DNA from: Panax quinquefolius
Taxonomy: Eukaryota; Streptophyta; Magnoliopsida; Apiales; Araliaceae
DNA: 64,000 nucleotides
Assembly (NCBI GenBank): GCA_020205615.1
Contig: CM035164.1
Span: 3,809,501-3,873,500, forward strand
Direction: 5' to 3'
The first letter of the stretch is position 1. Each line of letters starts with the position of its first letter. Made by a program: the position numbers and the translations under genes. This document shows, piece after piece, positions 11,085 to 21,049 of the stretch. Under the pieces are notes generated by a model. It was not told where the DNA came from and did no database searches. It worked only from the letters and a program-made list of their open reading frames with translations.

Positions 11085-11520
11085 TCTTCTGTTATTCCAT
11101 TATTTATTATTCTATTGGAATAACCTGTATAAGCGGGCTACCCTATACTTGGTGAAATTCTTTTGTTATTCCATTCTTTATTATTACATTGGAATATCCT
11201 CGCATGCAATGCGTTTTCTACCGCCGGACTGGTTTCGTTATTTATTATTACATTGGAATATTACATCGGTCGTATCACGCCTGACCTGGTTTCGTTATTT
11301 AGTATTCTGTTGGAATAACTTGTCTATGCGAAGAACCACATGCATGGTGATTTTTGTTGTTATTCCATTCTTTACTATTCTGTTGGAACATCCCACGGTC
11401 TGCAATTTCTTTGACTCGTTCCGATTATTATTATTCTGTTGGAATAACTTTTGTACATGCCGTATGCATGGTGATTTCTTTTGTTATTCCATTCTTTATT
11501 ATACTCAGTTGGTTAAAGTT
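11085..11520 (+). repeat. Hairpin array (TTATTCC-type) in LTR C
   Basis: Six units. The first pairs GTTATTCC (11091-11098) with GGAATAAC (11117-11124). A 173-codon open frame over 11149-11670 is a by-product of the repeats and is not annotated as a gene. Confidence 0.8.
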
Positions 11521-11744
11521 TTGACTTCTATACTCCATGAAATTAGTGTAATATCCTTGATATTTGCGCTTCATCTAGTATCTTTTAATGGAAATATTCT
11601 TCTGAGCATTATTGAATTTTACTCTACAAAGAAGTATCATGTTGACAATTTGGACGTTATTAGTTCTTGAATAAATTAATTCTTGAACTTGTTTTATTGA
11701 ATTCTTATATCATTGTCATCATCCTCATGTTTATATTATGTTGA

Positions 11745-12060
11745 AAGTCATCTGTGGCTGTAGTAGTGCATAGATGGACTTGGTATAATTATGACCGAGG
11801 ATTATTCAATTATAATCATGACCGTAATGTTACAAATGATATGGAAAAAGTTCTCATTGGCCCATAGTGCATTGATGGACAGTTTTTGGTATGATTATGG
11901 CTATGGATTCTCTTCGACCAAGGGTGCAAAGATGAATTGTTTTATGACATGATCAGGACCGTTGATGAAAACACGATTATCTTTGGCCCGTAGTGCATGA
12001 ATAATTCGTGGTCGTGATACTAAAGATTATCCTTGGCCTGTAGTACATGGATGATTTGAT
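11745..12060 (+). repeat. Hairpin array (GTAGTGC loop) in LTR C
   Basis: Four units. In the first, ATCTGTG (11750-11756) pairs with CATAGAT (11769-11775) with one G-T wobble. Confidence 0.75.
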
Positions 12061-12602
12061 GATATGGATTATTTATTGAGCTGAGTCTCAGCGATAAAAG
12101 TGATGAAAAACCTTTTAAATCATAGAAGATAGTAGATTTTATTCTCTACTTGACTCTTCTAATGGATTGCTTGTTTCATTTGTAGCTTAAACTTGATGTT
12201 TGTTATATTGTATCAGTTTAACACTGTTGAAGGCCAACGATAAATTATTCTGCATTATCTTAGTCATAATATTTCTTACTAGGCTAGTTGAGCTCACCCT
12301 TTCTTTCATTGTTCTCTTGAGAAATGAGAAACGTGTTGGGACTAGTTGGGGAACAGAGTGATGGTCCTAGATGGTGCATTAGTAGTCCTCACTATTCTGT
12401 GAAATAGTGTAATAATAAATGTAATGAGGACTCCATTGAATGTGGATATTGTCTAGATGACAATATTTGTATTAAAACTCACAGCATATGTTTTGTCGTA
12501 TTTTACACGACTGTTGTATAATTAAGTTTGTATTTGAATTCTGTACCATATATTTGGCGACTTAAGATGGGTGATGTATACCTATTTTGGTGGCGTCACA
12601 GT

Positions 12603-12619
12603 TGGTATCAAAGCTTAGG
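12603..12619 (+). promoter_or_regulatory. Primer binding site of element D (initiator tRNA-Met type)
   Basis: TGGTATCAAAGCTTAGG starts two bases after the LTR. It resembles the plant tRNA-iMet 3' end complement TGGTATCAGAGC, which primes minus-strand synthesis in many plant LTR elements. The same site occurs in R (minus strand, 35626-35645) and, damaged, at 43981 and 49890. Confidence 0.85.
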
Positions 12620-12787
12620 GATACGATCCCTGGCTAGGATGTGAGAATAGAACTAGGAGGGGAGAGACCGGGAATTCCTTCGCTAGTATGACCTACCTAA
12701 GTTTATTTGGTATTTAATTGGTCGGTCAGAATATAGGGATAATATGTGATATATTAATTAACCTTTGTTTTGTGGCAGTATTTGCAA

Positions 12788-13510
12788 ATGGCATCCGAAA
12801 ATGTTGAGATAAGCAATGAAGCACATGAGACTGCTGAGACACCTTTAATCACTAACCAGGTTAATGTGATGTCCGACGAAGAAGAAATTAGAGATATCTA
12901 CGTGGTGCGTGAAGAACCTATAGTTGCACCTGACCTAGTTTCAGAGGTAGCAGCTGAGAGTGAGGAAGAAGAGGAAGAAGATGAACCTGAGGAGAATTTA
13001 TTAGAATAATTTTATGATCAAAATTTAGCATTACAAAATCATATTCATGAGTTAGAAGAGCAGGCTGAAGAACGGTAGGCGGTTGTGGAGCAAAGAGATG
13101 TAACAATTCAAAATTGTGTTACCCGATGTGCGACACTTGAACAGAAGCACTCTTTGACAGAGTATAAGATATTAGAGCTGGAATCTGAGAATGCTATGAT
13201 CAAAGTTCTGATGAAAACAGAAACAACTGAAAGAAGGAGAATAGATGATGCGTGGGTAAAAGCCGCACGACGCGTTGATATTGTCGAAAAAGACCTCCGA
13301 TCCAATAAAATCAAAATAGATGAAATGGATTTTGCTTTTTGGACAACAATTGGGAGAATCCAACATCGAATTCGGAATTATCCTGTGCATAGCGGTCAAC
13401 CCCAATTCGATATGGATCGGAGAATAATGATTCAAATCATGGATCAGGAATGTGAAGAAGCACTTAAGGGTAGAATGTACCCTATAACAAAGTCAAATCC
13501 AGTAGTTTAA
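12788..13510 (+). pseudogene. Hybrid Gag-position frame: acidic and coiled-coil
   Basis: One frame runs from the ATG at 12788 to 13510 (about 240 codons) with two internal stops (TAA 13007, TAG 13076). Its first residues, MASENVEISN, match the Gag start of element R (MTSENVENSN). After that there is no resemblance to Gag: an acidic stretch with SEEEEEEDEPEE near residue 60, then a lysine/glutamate-rich region with heptad-like spacing (HELEEQAEER, YKILELESENAMIKVL), then FAFWTTIGRIQHRIRNY. The usual Gag core (KIFDVLGC) and zinc knuckles are absent. It sits where gag should be, between the primer site and the protease. It may be a captured sequence or a divergent Gag; function is unknown. Confidence 0.6.
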
Positions 13511-13520
13511 GTGAGAGCGT

Positions 13521-13940
13521 TTGTCAAGGAACCCGAACAAAGTTATTATGGGTAAGTTAATAATAAACTCTTGTGAAGTTTATACCTTATTAGATACCGG
13601 TTCTACCCATTATTTTATCTCTCTTGCTTGCGCTCAACGTTTAAATTTGACTTCGGAGAAATTAGACTTTGACTTATTGGTTGAAACTTTGATATTAGAA
13701 ACCTTCGTTACATCCACTATTTATAATTCTTGTTTAATTCAAATTGACATTTTCACGTTACGTGTCGATCTTGTCTCTTTGAAAATACTTGCCTTTGATG
13801 CGATTTTAGGAATTGATTGGTTAACTACTCATCATGCTTTTCGTAAGGTTGTTAGCTTTCATATTCCTAACCAACCTGTTATGCGAATTCAAGCAACCAA
13901 ACCAGTAAAGTCAATCATTTTCATATCAAGCCATAAGTAA
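13521..13940 (+). pseudogene. Retroviral-type aspartic protease of element D
   Basis: The frame starts within SRNPNKVIMGKLIINS and contains the aspartic protease motif LLDTGSTHYFIS, then AFDAILGIDWLTTHH. These match R (LFDTGSTHSFIS at about 34200, minus strand). In the family this domain cleaves the Gag-Pol polyprotein and acts as a dimer, with the D of DTGS as catalytic residue, present here. About 140 codons remain open before a stop at the end of ISSHK. It follows the hybrid frame in a different frame and lacks an ATG at its start. Confidence 0.85.
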
Positions 13941-14085
13941 AGATCCCCGGTCCTTTCGTTGTTGACTTTCTTGTGTGGAATGTACCGAAGCCAGACTTTC
14001 TATAGGCGATGTCGTGAATGACGATGGCAAGTTGATAGGTATCAATGTGACGTACTATCAAAGTCTTGGATGAGGGTCACAGTTT
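13941..14085 (+). other. Block X: shared insert of unknown origin
   Basis: One frame reads ECTEARLSIGDVV followed by DDGKLIGINVTYY. A homologous block lies at about 46028-46170 and 51955-52085 in the tandem array, reading ECTEARLSVGDT. It is not present in R between protease and RT. In D it lies before the [10 protein letters not shown] linker; in the array it lies after the linker and after RMA(P)xELREL. I do not recognise it. Confidence 0.5.
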
Positions 14086-14545
14086 TGAATGATATTTCTA
14101 TTGTTAATAAATTTCTGACGTATTCTTGAAGACTTCTTAGCGTACTTAGAAAGGCGTGAAATCGAATTTTGTATTGACCCCAATCTAAAACCCATTTATT
14201 AAACCCTTAAATATTTCTTCAACTAAAATGAACGTAACATGCGCCAAAGACGTTGGCTCAAGTTGTTGAAGATTACGATCGTACCATTCAATACCATCGT
14301 AGGAAAAATGAACATGGTACCTAATGCGTTAAGTAGAAGATCGTATGCGGTTACACGTGCGAATATACGAACCCACGTGAAGATAACGAATATACGAGTA
14401 GAATCGACTTTAATCGATAAATTTAAAGCCGTTCAAGCTACACACCCGGAGCTGATGAATGTGAAGAAGAAGGTTCAAGAGGGCGTTATTCTAGAAGCAA
14501 GAATCGACGAAGAGAGGAAATCTCAACCCTCGATTTAATTGGCCC
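14086..14545 (+). pseudogene. Collapsed pol of D: linker, RNase H tail, integrase N-terminal piece
   Basis: After a short protease-RT linker ([11 protein letters not shown]) the sequence jumps at about 14235 to MRQRRWLKLLK, the end of RNase H in R, so the whole reverse transcriptase is missing. It continues through NALSRRS into the integrase N-terminal region ([18 protein letters not shown], then EARIDEE). At about 14512 it jumps to the integrase C-terminus; the zinc-binding HHCC and catalytic DDE parts are lost. The element could not have copied itself. Confidence 0.8.
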
Positions 14546-14865
14546 ATTTGAAATCCTCGATGAAGTAGGAACTGTGGCCTATAGACTCGTTTTACCGCCA
14601 AGTATGTCACGTGTTCATAACGTTTTTAACGTATCGATGTTACGTAAATATGTGGACGACCCGAACCACATTATTAATTTAGAACCGGATGAGATAACAT
14701 AAGATTTAACGTATGAGGAGATATGTGTTAACATCTTGGATAAGAAGGATCATATTCGACGCACAAAGGTTAAACCTCAAGAGTTAGAATTTGAAGTGAA
14801 GTCAAGGTATCCTCACCTCTTCGACATACCAGGTACGTACGTAAATTTCGAGGGCAAAATTTCAT
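14546..14865 (+). pseudogene. Integrase C-terminus (GPY/F) and chromodomain of D
   Basis: Reads [20 protein letters not shown], then [20 protein letters not shown], an in-frame stop, and a chromodomain-like end with SRYPHLFDIPGTY. It is homologous to 30826-31240 (minus strand) in R. The tryptophan-rich core of the chromodomain (KVLWRNHDVEEMTWE in R) is shortened here. Confidence 0.8.
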
Positions 14866-14877
14866 AAGGAGGGGAGA
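14866..14877 (+). promoter_or_regulatory. Polypurine tract of element D
   Basis: AAGGAGGGGAGA directly before the 3' LTR start TGTGAGACCCC. Confidence 0.85.
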
Positions 14878-16705
14878 TTGTGAGACCCCAGATTTTATGA
14901 ATAAAGATTTAATTTTCTCGAAATTTTTTTTTTAATATTATGGTGTGGATTTGAGATAATGTTATAGTTGTGGGTAGTATTTATAAATTTTGAAAAGTAT
15001 GCAAGTTGTTGTATAATATTCGATTGGTCGGGGAATATTCTTTTTGTCGGGGAATATTAAATGCGACTGAAGACAATCATTAGTGGATCTGAAATGAAAT
15101 TATTGTTTGGATGGAAAAAACGACAAAAATATTTTTATGAGAATAATGGCGGAAGTTTTACTGTTAATCTTTGTTGAACTACTTTCGGTAGTAAAAGTAC
15201 AATGTCTGGCGTGGTTGGATAGTAGCACACGGTATTGATTATTGATGCTTATGTGATAAGTTACTCAGTTTTGTTTTATTGGTATTATTAATGTAATAAA
15301 ACAGAAAAGCTTTTTATATAAAACAAAATACTTTTATAAAGTTATTCGTTTTATTAGGCTAATTGTAAGGCCCCAACTTTTTATAAATGAAGATTTAATT
15401 TTCTCTATTTATTATTTTAAAATAGTAAGGGGTTGATTTGATTAATGTGGTTAGTTATGGGTAAAATAAGCAAGTGGTTATAAAATACTCATTGTTGTCG
15501 GAGAATATTCGTTTGGTCGTGGAATATTCTTGCTGTTAGGGAATATTCGTACGACGGCACAGCCTTGTGTGGGCCCCATAACGGAAAACAATTGGATAGA
15601 GAAAATGACAAGTATAAGTTGTTTATAAATAATCTACAGCGTAGTTATTACTGAAGTAACACTTGTTGGAATACCCGGTGGTTAAAACACGATGTCTGGC
15701 GTTGTTGCACAATGAAGCACACCGTATTGCACCAATTATTGATTCTTACGTGAAGGCACTACTCGATAATTGTTACAGAGTTAATTCTTCAAAGATTTTA
15801 TTTTATTGATTCAATAATTCTTTGCGTTGATATTTTATATTACGGTTGTTTCAATAATTGTCACTACACAAGTATTTTCCATTATCGAAGCAATAATTCA
15901 TATTATCTGAATAATATTATTAGAAAATATTATTGGCAATGTCTAGAAAGTTACATCTAAGGAGAGGTTTGGTCACCTAATTGCTTGTATTAGTAAGGAG
16001 AAATTCTTATTGGAAAGCCCTCTTTCTTGGGAGCGGCACCGGTTTTCAAAGATCTTGTGATTCTCGTAATATTATTTGTGAATAATTAATTATTGATTTA
16101 TATGATGAGGAAAATATTGATTTTATGTGGATATAGATGGAGAAAATTTTTAAAGTGACAATTGTTAAAAATTGATATTTTATCTTTTCGATAAAATAAT
16201 ATTTTATTATATTATTATAATATAATAATGATAATATTTTTACAATGAATGTGGGATATATGAGTATATGAAGAGGAAGAGTATTTTTGTTGCAAAGTTG
16301 TTTAACACATGTTTTGTGTGTCGGTTGGACCCCATTTCTTGGATGAAATTTGATTATACACAGTAAAATCATCCGTATGTGGATTTCTTTCAATTTCGCT
16401 TTGGAATTTGGAAAAACTTTCTTCTGTAAAGTTGTAGAGAATTGAATTTCCTATAAAATGTCACGAGATTCGAATTTTCTGATAAAAGGGCTATTTATTA
16501 TGAATTATTGAAGTTCCGAAGTTCTGAAATAATTGATTTTTGGAAGTTTTAATTATTTTTATTAAGAAAAACGTTTTTATTGTTTTGGTTGGCACCCCAT
16601 GTGTTGTAAACATGCTGATTTCAGGAGTCTTAGTGGGCGTAGAAAAAATTTTATATATAATATTATTATATTCAATTTTCTGCTTTGGTGTTCTAAGCAA
16701 TTTCC

Positions 16706-16713
16706 TATAAATA
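16706..16713 (+). promoter_or_regulatory. TATA box of solo LTR 15364-18088
   Basis: TATAAATA within TTTCCTATAAATAGGGTGCT, the type 2 consensus. Confidence 0.75.
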
Positions 16714-16982
16714 GGGTGCTTAGGTTAGAATTGAAAATCACACCAGAAACTAAATTTTTCTCTCTCTATATTATCGAGCGTATTCTTGTGAGTATTTTGG
16801 TACTTTGAGTGTTGCTATACGGTGCAAGTTTTTTCAGCACTATATCCAGTATTCCAGTCAGAAGTACTGTTTTTGCGAGGTAAGGGGTGTTATTTTCTTC
16901 AAAAATGATATTATTTCTTCAATGTCATTATGCCGAAATATTGGTTGGAAATTTTTATCAAATTTGAAACTTTTTCATGTCG

Positions 16983-17155
16983 GGGTTACTATTCATGAGT
17001 TACTATTAACGAGTTACTATTCACGAGTACTATTCACGAAGCATGATGATGTTTTTTGTGAAATTTCTATCTTTTAGTGTCGGAGTTACTATTCATGTAT
17101 ACGGCACTATTCACGTATACGACACTATTCACGAATACGACACTATTCACAGAAA
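16983..17155 (+). repeat. 14-bp tandem repeats in solo LTR 15364-18088
   Basis: Units GAGTTACTATTCAC (about four) then a diverged set with TATACGACACTATTCACG (three). Confidence 0.75.
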
Positions 17156-17385
17156 AATTAAATTTTCTTTTCTGTGTCCAAGATCGTCTGTTATGATTCC
17201 TATCTTTGATTGGATCTATGTTTTGATCATTCTTGAATTTTACTCCACTCTGGTTATTTATGAAGTATTTTTGAACTTGGATTGTTTAAAGTACGAATCC
17301 TTAATATTTGTTCTTTTGTTTCACTGGATTCGTTTTCTTTAAAATATTTTTCATCATCCTTAGTCCTAAATGATGATATAACTGA

Positions 17386-17518
17386 ATATCTTTGGCCTGT
17401 AGTGCAAAGATGAATGATTTTATAATTAATATCTTTGGCCCGTAGTGCAAAGATGAACAGGTGTTTAGATGAACATGACCAACTGATGAATATCTTTGGC
17501 CTGTAGTGCAAAGATGAA
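17386..17518 (+). repeat. Hairpin array (GTAGTGC loop), three units
   Basis: Each unit reads ATCTTTGGCCYGTAGTGCAA then AGAT, giving a perfect 7-bp stem ATCTTTG/CAAAGAT. Confidence 0.8.
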
Positions 17519-18093
17519 TATTTGATTCCAGATATATATTAATTGATGTTACAGGGATAAAATATCGACGATGAACTTTTAAATTCATATATAGAAGATA
17601 GTAGTTTGCATTTTCTACTTAACTCTTCTAATGAATTATTATTTTCGCTGCGAAGATTGATTTAAAAGCCGTTTGTCTATTGTATTCTATTAGATTTTTC
17701 CTCGTGAAGACTAAGGATAATTTGTTGTACATTATCTTAGTCATAATATTCTTTACTGGGCTAGTTGAGCTCACCCTTTTCCTTTTTGTTCCATTTTTCT
17801 TCTCAGGAGACGAGAATATAGCGGGAACTAGTCGGGGTGAGGAGTAATGGTTCAAGACAGTTGTTTTAGTAGTCCTCATCATTTTGTAAAATAGTGTATC
17901 AATAATTGTAATGAGGACTTATTTGAGTGTGAATATTGCTGAAGACAATATTTGTATTTAAACTCACGATTTATGTGTTGTCGTATTTTGCCGACAATTG
18001 TATTAGTGAAGTTGTAGTTGTTTACGTACCATGTATTTGGCGACTCAGAATGGGTTGGATGGAATGGACCTATTTTGGGGGCGTCACACTAAT

Positions 18094-18265
18094 AGTAAGA
18101 TATTTTTATATAAAACAGAATACTTTTATAAAGTTATCTGTTTTATTAGACAATAATTAGAATATATTATATTTTATTATGCATAGTATTTGCATAGTAA
18201 ATTTTTTTATAAAGTTATTCGTCTTATTATATTATAAATAGAATATATTATATTTTATTTAAAAG
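18094..18265 (+). repeat. U3 tandem repeats in D 3' LTR
   Basis: Continuation of the interrupted U3 repeat with ACTTTTATAAAGTTATCTG and TTATGCATAGTATTTGC. Confidence 0.65.
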
Positions 18266-18348
18266 ATTTTGCTTTAAATATGGACCTTCAGATTAAAGTA
18301 AATCAATCTGGACCGTTCATGAATTAGTTACTATGCAGTCCATTCTTC

Positions 18349-18356
18349 TATAAATA
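18349..18356 (+). promoter_or_regulatory. TATA box of D 3' LTR
   Basis: TATAAATA in TTCTATAAATAGAAGATCATTC. Confidence 0.7.
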
Positions 18357-18529
18357 GAAGATCATTCCTTCACTATTTCTTACGAATTCACTGAAACTCT
18401 AGAGAGAAAAAAGAAAAGTATTCTGCTACTTCACTACTCATATATCCAGTACTCTTCTTCTTAAGGTAGGGAATATTATTTGTTGTACTTTCGTAAGGGT
18501 ATTATTTCTTTTGTATTCATGAAGAGAAC

Positions 18530-18960
18530 TTCATTATTCCATTATTTATTATTACATTGGAATAACTCAGATCATGCCAAGCTATCCTATACTTGGTGAA
18601 ATTCTTACATTATTTCATTCTTTATTATTCTATTGGAATATCCTCATGCAATGCGTTTCTGTGGGACTGGTTTAGTTATTTATTATTCTATTGGAATATC
18701 CGTAGGTGCGTATCACGCTTTGACACAATTCGTTATTTAGTATTACGTTGGAATAACTTTGTCTGTCTGAAGCACTGCATGCATGGTGATTTGTTTGTTA
18801 TTCCATTCTTTATTATTACATTTGGAACATCCTCGCTGGTGCGCAATTTTACGACACCTCGGTTCTCATTATTATTATTACGTTGGAATAACTTTGTCTA
18901 TGCCCGCATGCATGGTGATTTCTTTTGTTATTCCATTCTTTATTATACTCGGTTGGTTAA
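18530..18960 (+). repeat. Hairpin array (TTATTCC-type) in D 3' LTR
   Basis: Six units matching 11085-11520. Open frames of 173 and 61 codons pass through it and are not genes. Confidence 0.8.
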
Positions 18961-19189
18961 AGTTTTGACTTATATACTTCATGAAATTAGTGGAATATCC
19001 TTGATATTTGCGCTTCATCCAGTATCTTTTCATGGAAATATTCTTCCGAGCATTCTTGAATTTTACTCTACAAAGAAGTATCATGTTGACAATTTGGACG
19101 TTATTAGTTCCTGAATAAATTAGTTCTTGAACTTGTTTTATTGAATTCTTATATCATTGTCATCATCCTCATGTTTATATTATGTTGAA

Positions 19190-19490
19190 AGTCATTTGTG
19201 GCCTGTAGTGCATAGATGGACTTGGTATGATTATGACCAGGGATTATTCGGTGTAATCATGACCGTAATGTTACAAATGATGTGGAAAAATTCCTCATTG
19301 GCCTGTAATGCATTGATGGACAATTTTCGGTATGATTATGGCTATGGATTCTCTTCGGCCAAAGGTGCAAAGATAAATTGTTTTATGGCATGATCAGGAC
19401 CGCTGATGAAAACACAATTATCTTTGGCGTGAGTATGGATAATTAAGTGGTCGTGATACTAAAGAATATCCTTGGCCTGTAGTGCAGGGA
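19190..19490 (+). repeat. Hairpin array (GTAGTGC loop) in D 3' LTR
   Basis: Three clear units (TGGCCTGTAGTGC or GGCCTGTAATGC) and one damaged unit at about 19425 that has lost the loop. Confidence 0.7.
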
Positions 19491-20093
19491 TGATTTGATG
19501 ATGTGGATTATTTATTGAGCTGAGTCTTAGCGATAAAAGTGATGAAAAACCTTTTAAATCATAGAAGATAGTAGATTTTATTCTCTATTTGACTCTTCTA
19601 ATGGATTGCTTGTTCCGCTGCAGTTAAACTTGATGTTTGTTATATTGTATCAGTTTAACACTATTGAAGGCTAACGATAAATTATTCTGCATTATCTTAG
19701 TCATAATATTTCTTACTGGGCTAGTTGATTTCTTTCATTGTTCTCTTCAGGAAATGAGAACGTAGCTGGGACTAGTCGGGGAACAGAGTGATGGTCCTAG
19801 ATGGTGCATTAGTAGTCCTCACTATTCTGTGAAATAGTGTAATAATAAATGTAATGAGGACTCCATTGAGTGTGGATATTGTCTAGATGACAATATTTGT
19901 ATTAAAACTCACAGCATATGTTTTATCGTATTTTACACGACTGTTGTATAATTAAGTTTGTATTTGAATTCTGTGCCATGTATTTGGTGACTCAAGATGG
20001 GTGATGTATACCTATTTTGGGGGCGTCACAAATATAAACAAACAACACCTAAATCTGCATCTTTTTTAGCTCCGTGTGAGGAGAGGCCGTACG

Positions 20094-20430
20094 TAAGGGT
20101 AAAGGTATAAATAAATCGAGTCGAGCCGAGTATTTAATTGCTCAGATTTGATTCATAAAATTTATCGAGTATAAAATAAGATTTGATTGAGACTCGTTTA
20201 CCTACCGAGTAGAGCACGATCTCAAATCGAGCCCGAGCAGTTTGAACTTTTCGAACGAATATGATCCGAGTATCAATAAAAAATTATAATTTGAATAGAT
20301 TCGAATATTTTATCGAACTTTAAAATTTGCTCATATTTGAATCATTTATATTTTGAGTCGAGCTCGAATATAATTTTTAGTTGAACGAATACAAATTGAC
20401 CCCGAACTGTTTGCTCATTTTACAGCCTTA
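20094..20430. mobile_element. Non-autonomous hAT-like MITE
   Basis: The left end TAAGGGTAAAGGTATAAAT and the right end, read inverted as TAAGGCTGTAAAATGAGC, resemble hAT termini common in plants. Inside are GAGTCGAGCCGAG-type sequences. Flanking 8-mers are GCCGTACG (20086-20093) and GTTGTACG (20431-20438), equal except for two C-to-T changes. There is no coding sequence. Confidence 0.6.
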
Positions 20431-20776
20431 GTTGTACGATTCTTCCATAAAAAGTAAAAACATCACATGACTATTGCTCAAATCAAAATATAAATCTTAT
20501 ATGAGACCTTTAGCATTGTCTAATAAAAAATTGATATTTTTATAAAGAAGTTTAATAATTTCATAAAACTCTTCTCATATGAATAATAAATGTCTAAATG
20601 AGATTCATATTTACGTGAGTGAAATCTCGTAAAAATATCAAATTTCGATCTTGTGAAAATAAAAATATATAACCTATCTAAAATATATTCACCCAACCAC
20701 TACTTAACTTCTAAGTTATTATTTTTGGTGATAAATATGGAACAATTGATGAGTCTTAACTGTTGTTGAATATTTA
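20431..20776. other. AT-rich stretch, nothing recognised
   Basis: About 340 bp with no open frame, termini or repeat family that I can name. Confidence 0.5.
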
Positions 20777-20985
20777 GGGTTTGTTCAGCTGCCAATATTT
20801 GCAGCGTTTGGACTTCCAAACACAACACCAATTTTGGCAAATACATTGTGTTTGAGGCCTAATCACTGAATTTGTGAATTAAATAAGTTGTGTTTAAAAT
20901 AAACTGTTACTAAACGAATAAGATTTTCAAGTGCATTTGAATTTTCAAATGCTCTAAACGCACCAAACACTGAGTAACCAAACAT
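20777..20985. mobile_element. Possible 209-bp MITE
   Basis: The start GGGTTTGTTCAG and the end, read inverted as ATGTTTGGTTACTCAG, are imperfect inverted repeats. Both sides carry ATATTTA (20770-20776 and 20986-20992). The duplication is AT-rich and may be chance. Superfamily not assigned. Confidence 0.35.
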
Positions 20986-21049
20986 ATATTTAATGTTTTC
21001 TTATATATATATATATATAAATGGATTTTACTAATGAAATTTGACTTAT

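Larger units (their letters stand above)
6431..12600 (+). mobile_element. LTR C: 5' LTR of element D, split by a solo LTR
   Basis: The LTR pieces are 6431-6976 and 11004-12600, together about 2.1 kb. The start is truncated by about 310 bp: it begins AATGGCGTGG...GTAGCACACG, matching 15200-15230 inside the 3' LTR. The end is TGGCGTCACA, followed directly by a primer binding site, so it acts as the 5' LTR of D. The nested 6977-11003 element interrupts it between the TATA box and the splice-donor region. The left end of D is therefore not an original insertion boundary. Confidence 0.8.
16880..17806 (+). other. Predicted leader intron in solo LTR 15364-18088
   Basis: Donor GAG-GTAAGG and acceptor TTCTTCTCAG-GAG are conserved at matching places in the other type 2 LTRs. 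The predicted intron is 927 bp and contains both repeat arrays. No transcript evidence is available. Confidence 0.5.
15364..18088 (+). mobile_element. Solo LTR, type 2 (2.7 kb), TSD CTAAT
   Basis: The element starts TGTAAGGCCCC and ends GGGGGCGTCACA. Both flanks are CTAAT (15359-15363 and 18089-18093), an exact 5-bp target-site duplication. No internal gypsy sequence is present. In order it has a conserved GC-rich block (15930-16035), a TATA box (16706), a GAG-GTAAGG donor (16880), 14-bp repeats, three hairpin units and a CTTCTCAG acceptor (17806). Solo LTRs come from recombination between the two LTRs of a full element. Confidence 0.95.
14879..20030 (+). mobile_element. 3' LTR of element D, type 1, split by a solo LTR
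   Basis: The pieces are 14879-15363 and 18089-20030, about 2.4 kb together. The start is TGTGAGACCCCAG and the end GGGGGCGTCACA. It carries a TATA box (18349), the TTATTCC hairpin array (18530-18960), the GTAGTGC array (19190-19490) and a splice-like acceptor CTCTTCAG (19743-19750). The 15364-18088 insertion falls in U3, upstream of the TATA box. Confidence 0.9.

Noticed and set aside
11149..11670. A 173-codon open frame (and a sister at 18593-19114, and 1305-1667) with repeated YSILYY-like residues
   Set aside because: It runs through the TTATTCC hairpin array and changes with unit number between LTR copies, so it is a repeat by-product and not a protein.
13108..13435. Two antisense open frames opposite the hybrid frame of D
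   Set aside because: They are shadows of the plus-strand coiled-coil frame and have no motif or start context of their own.
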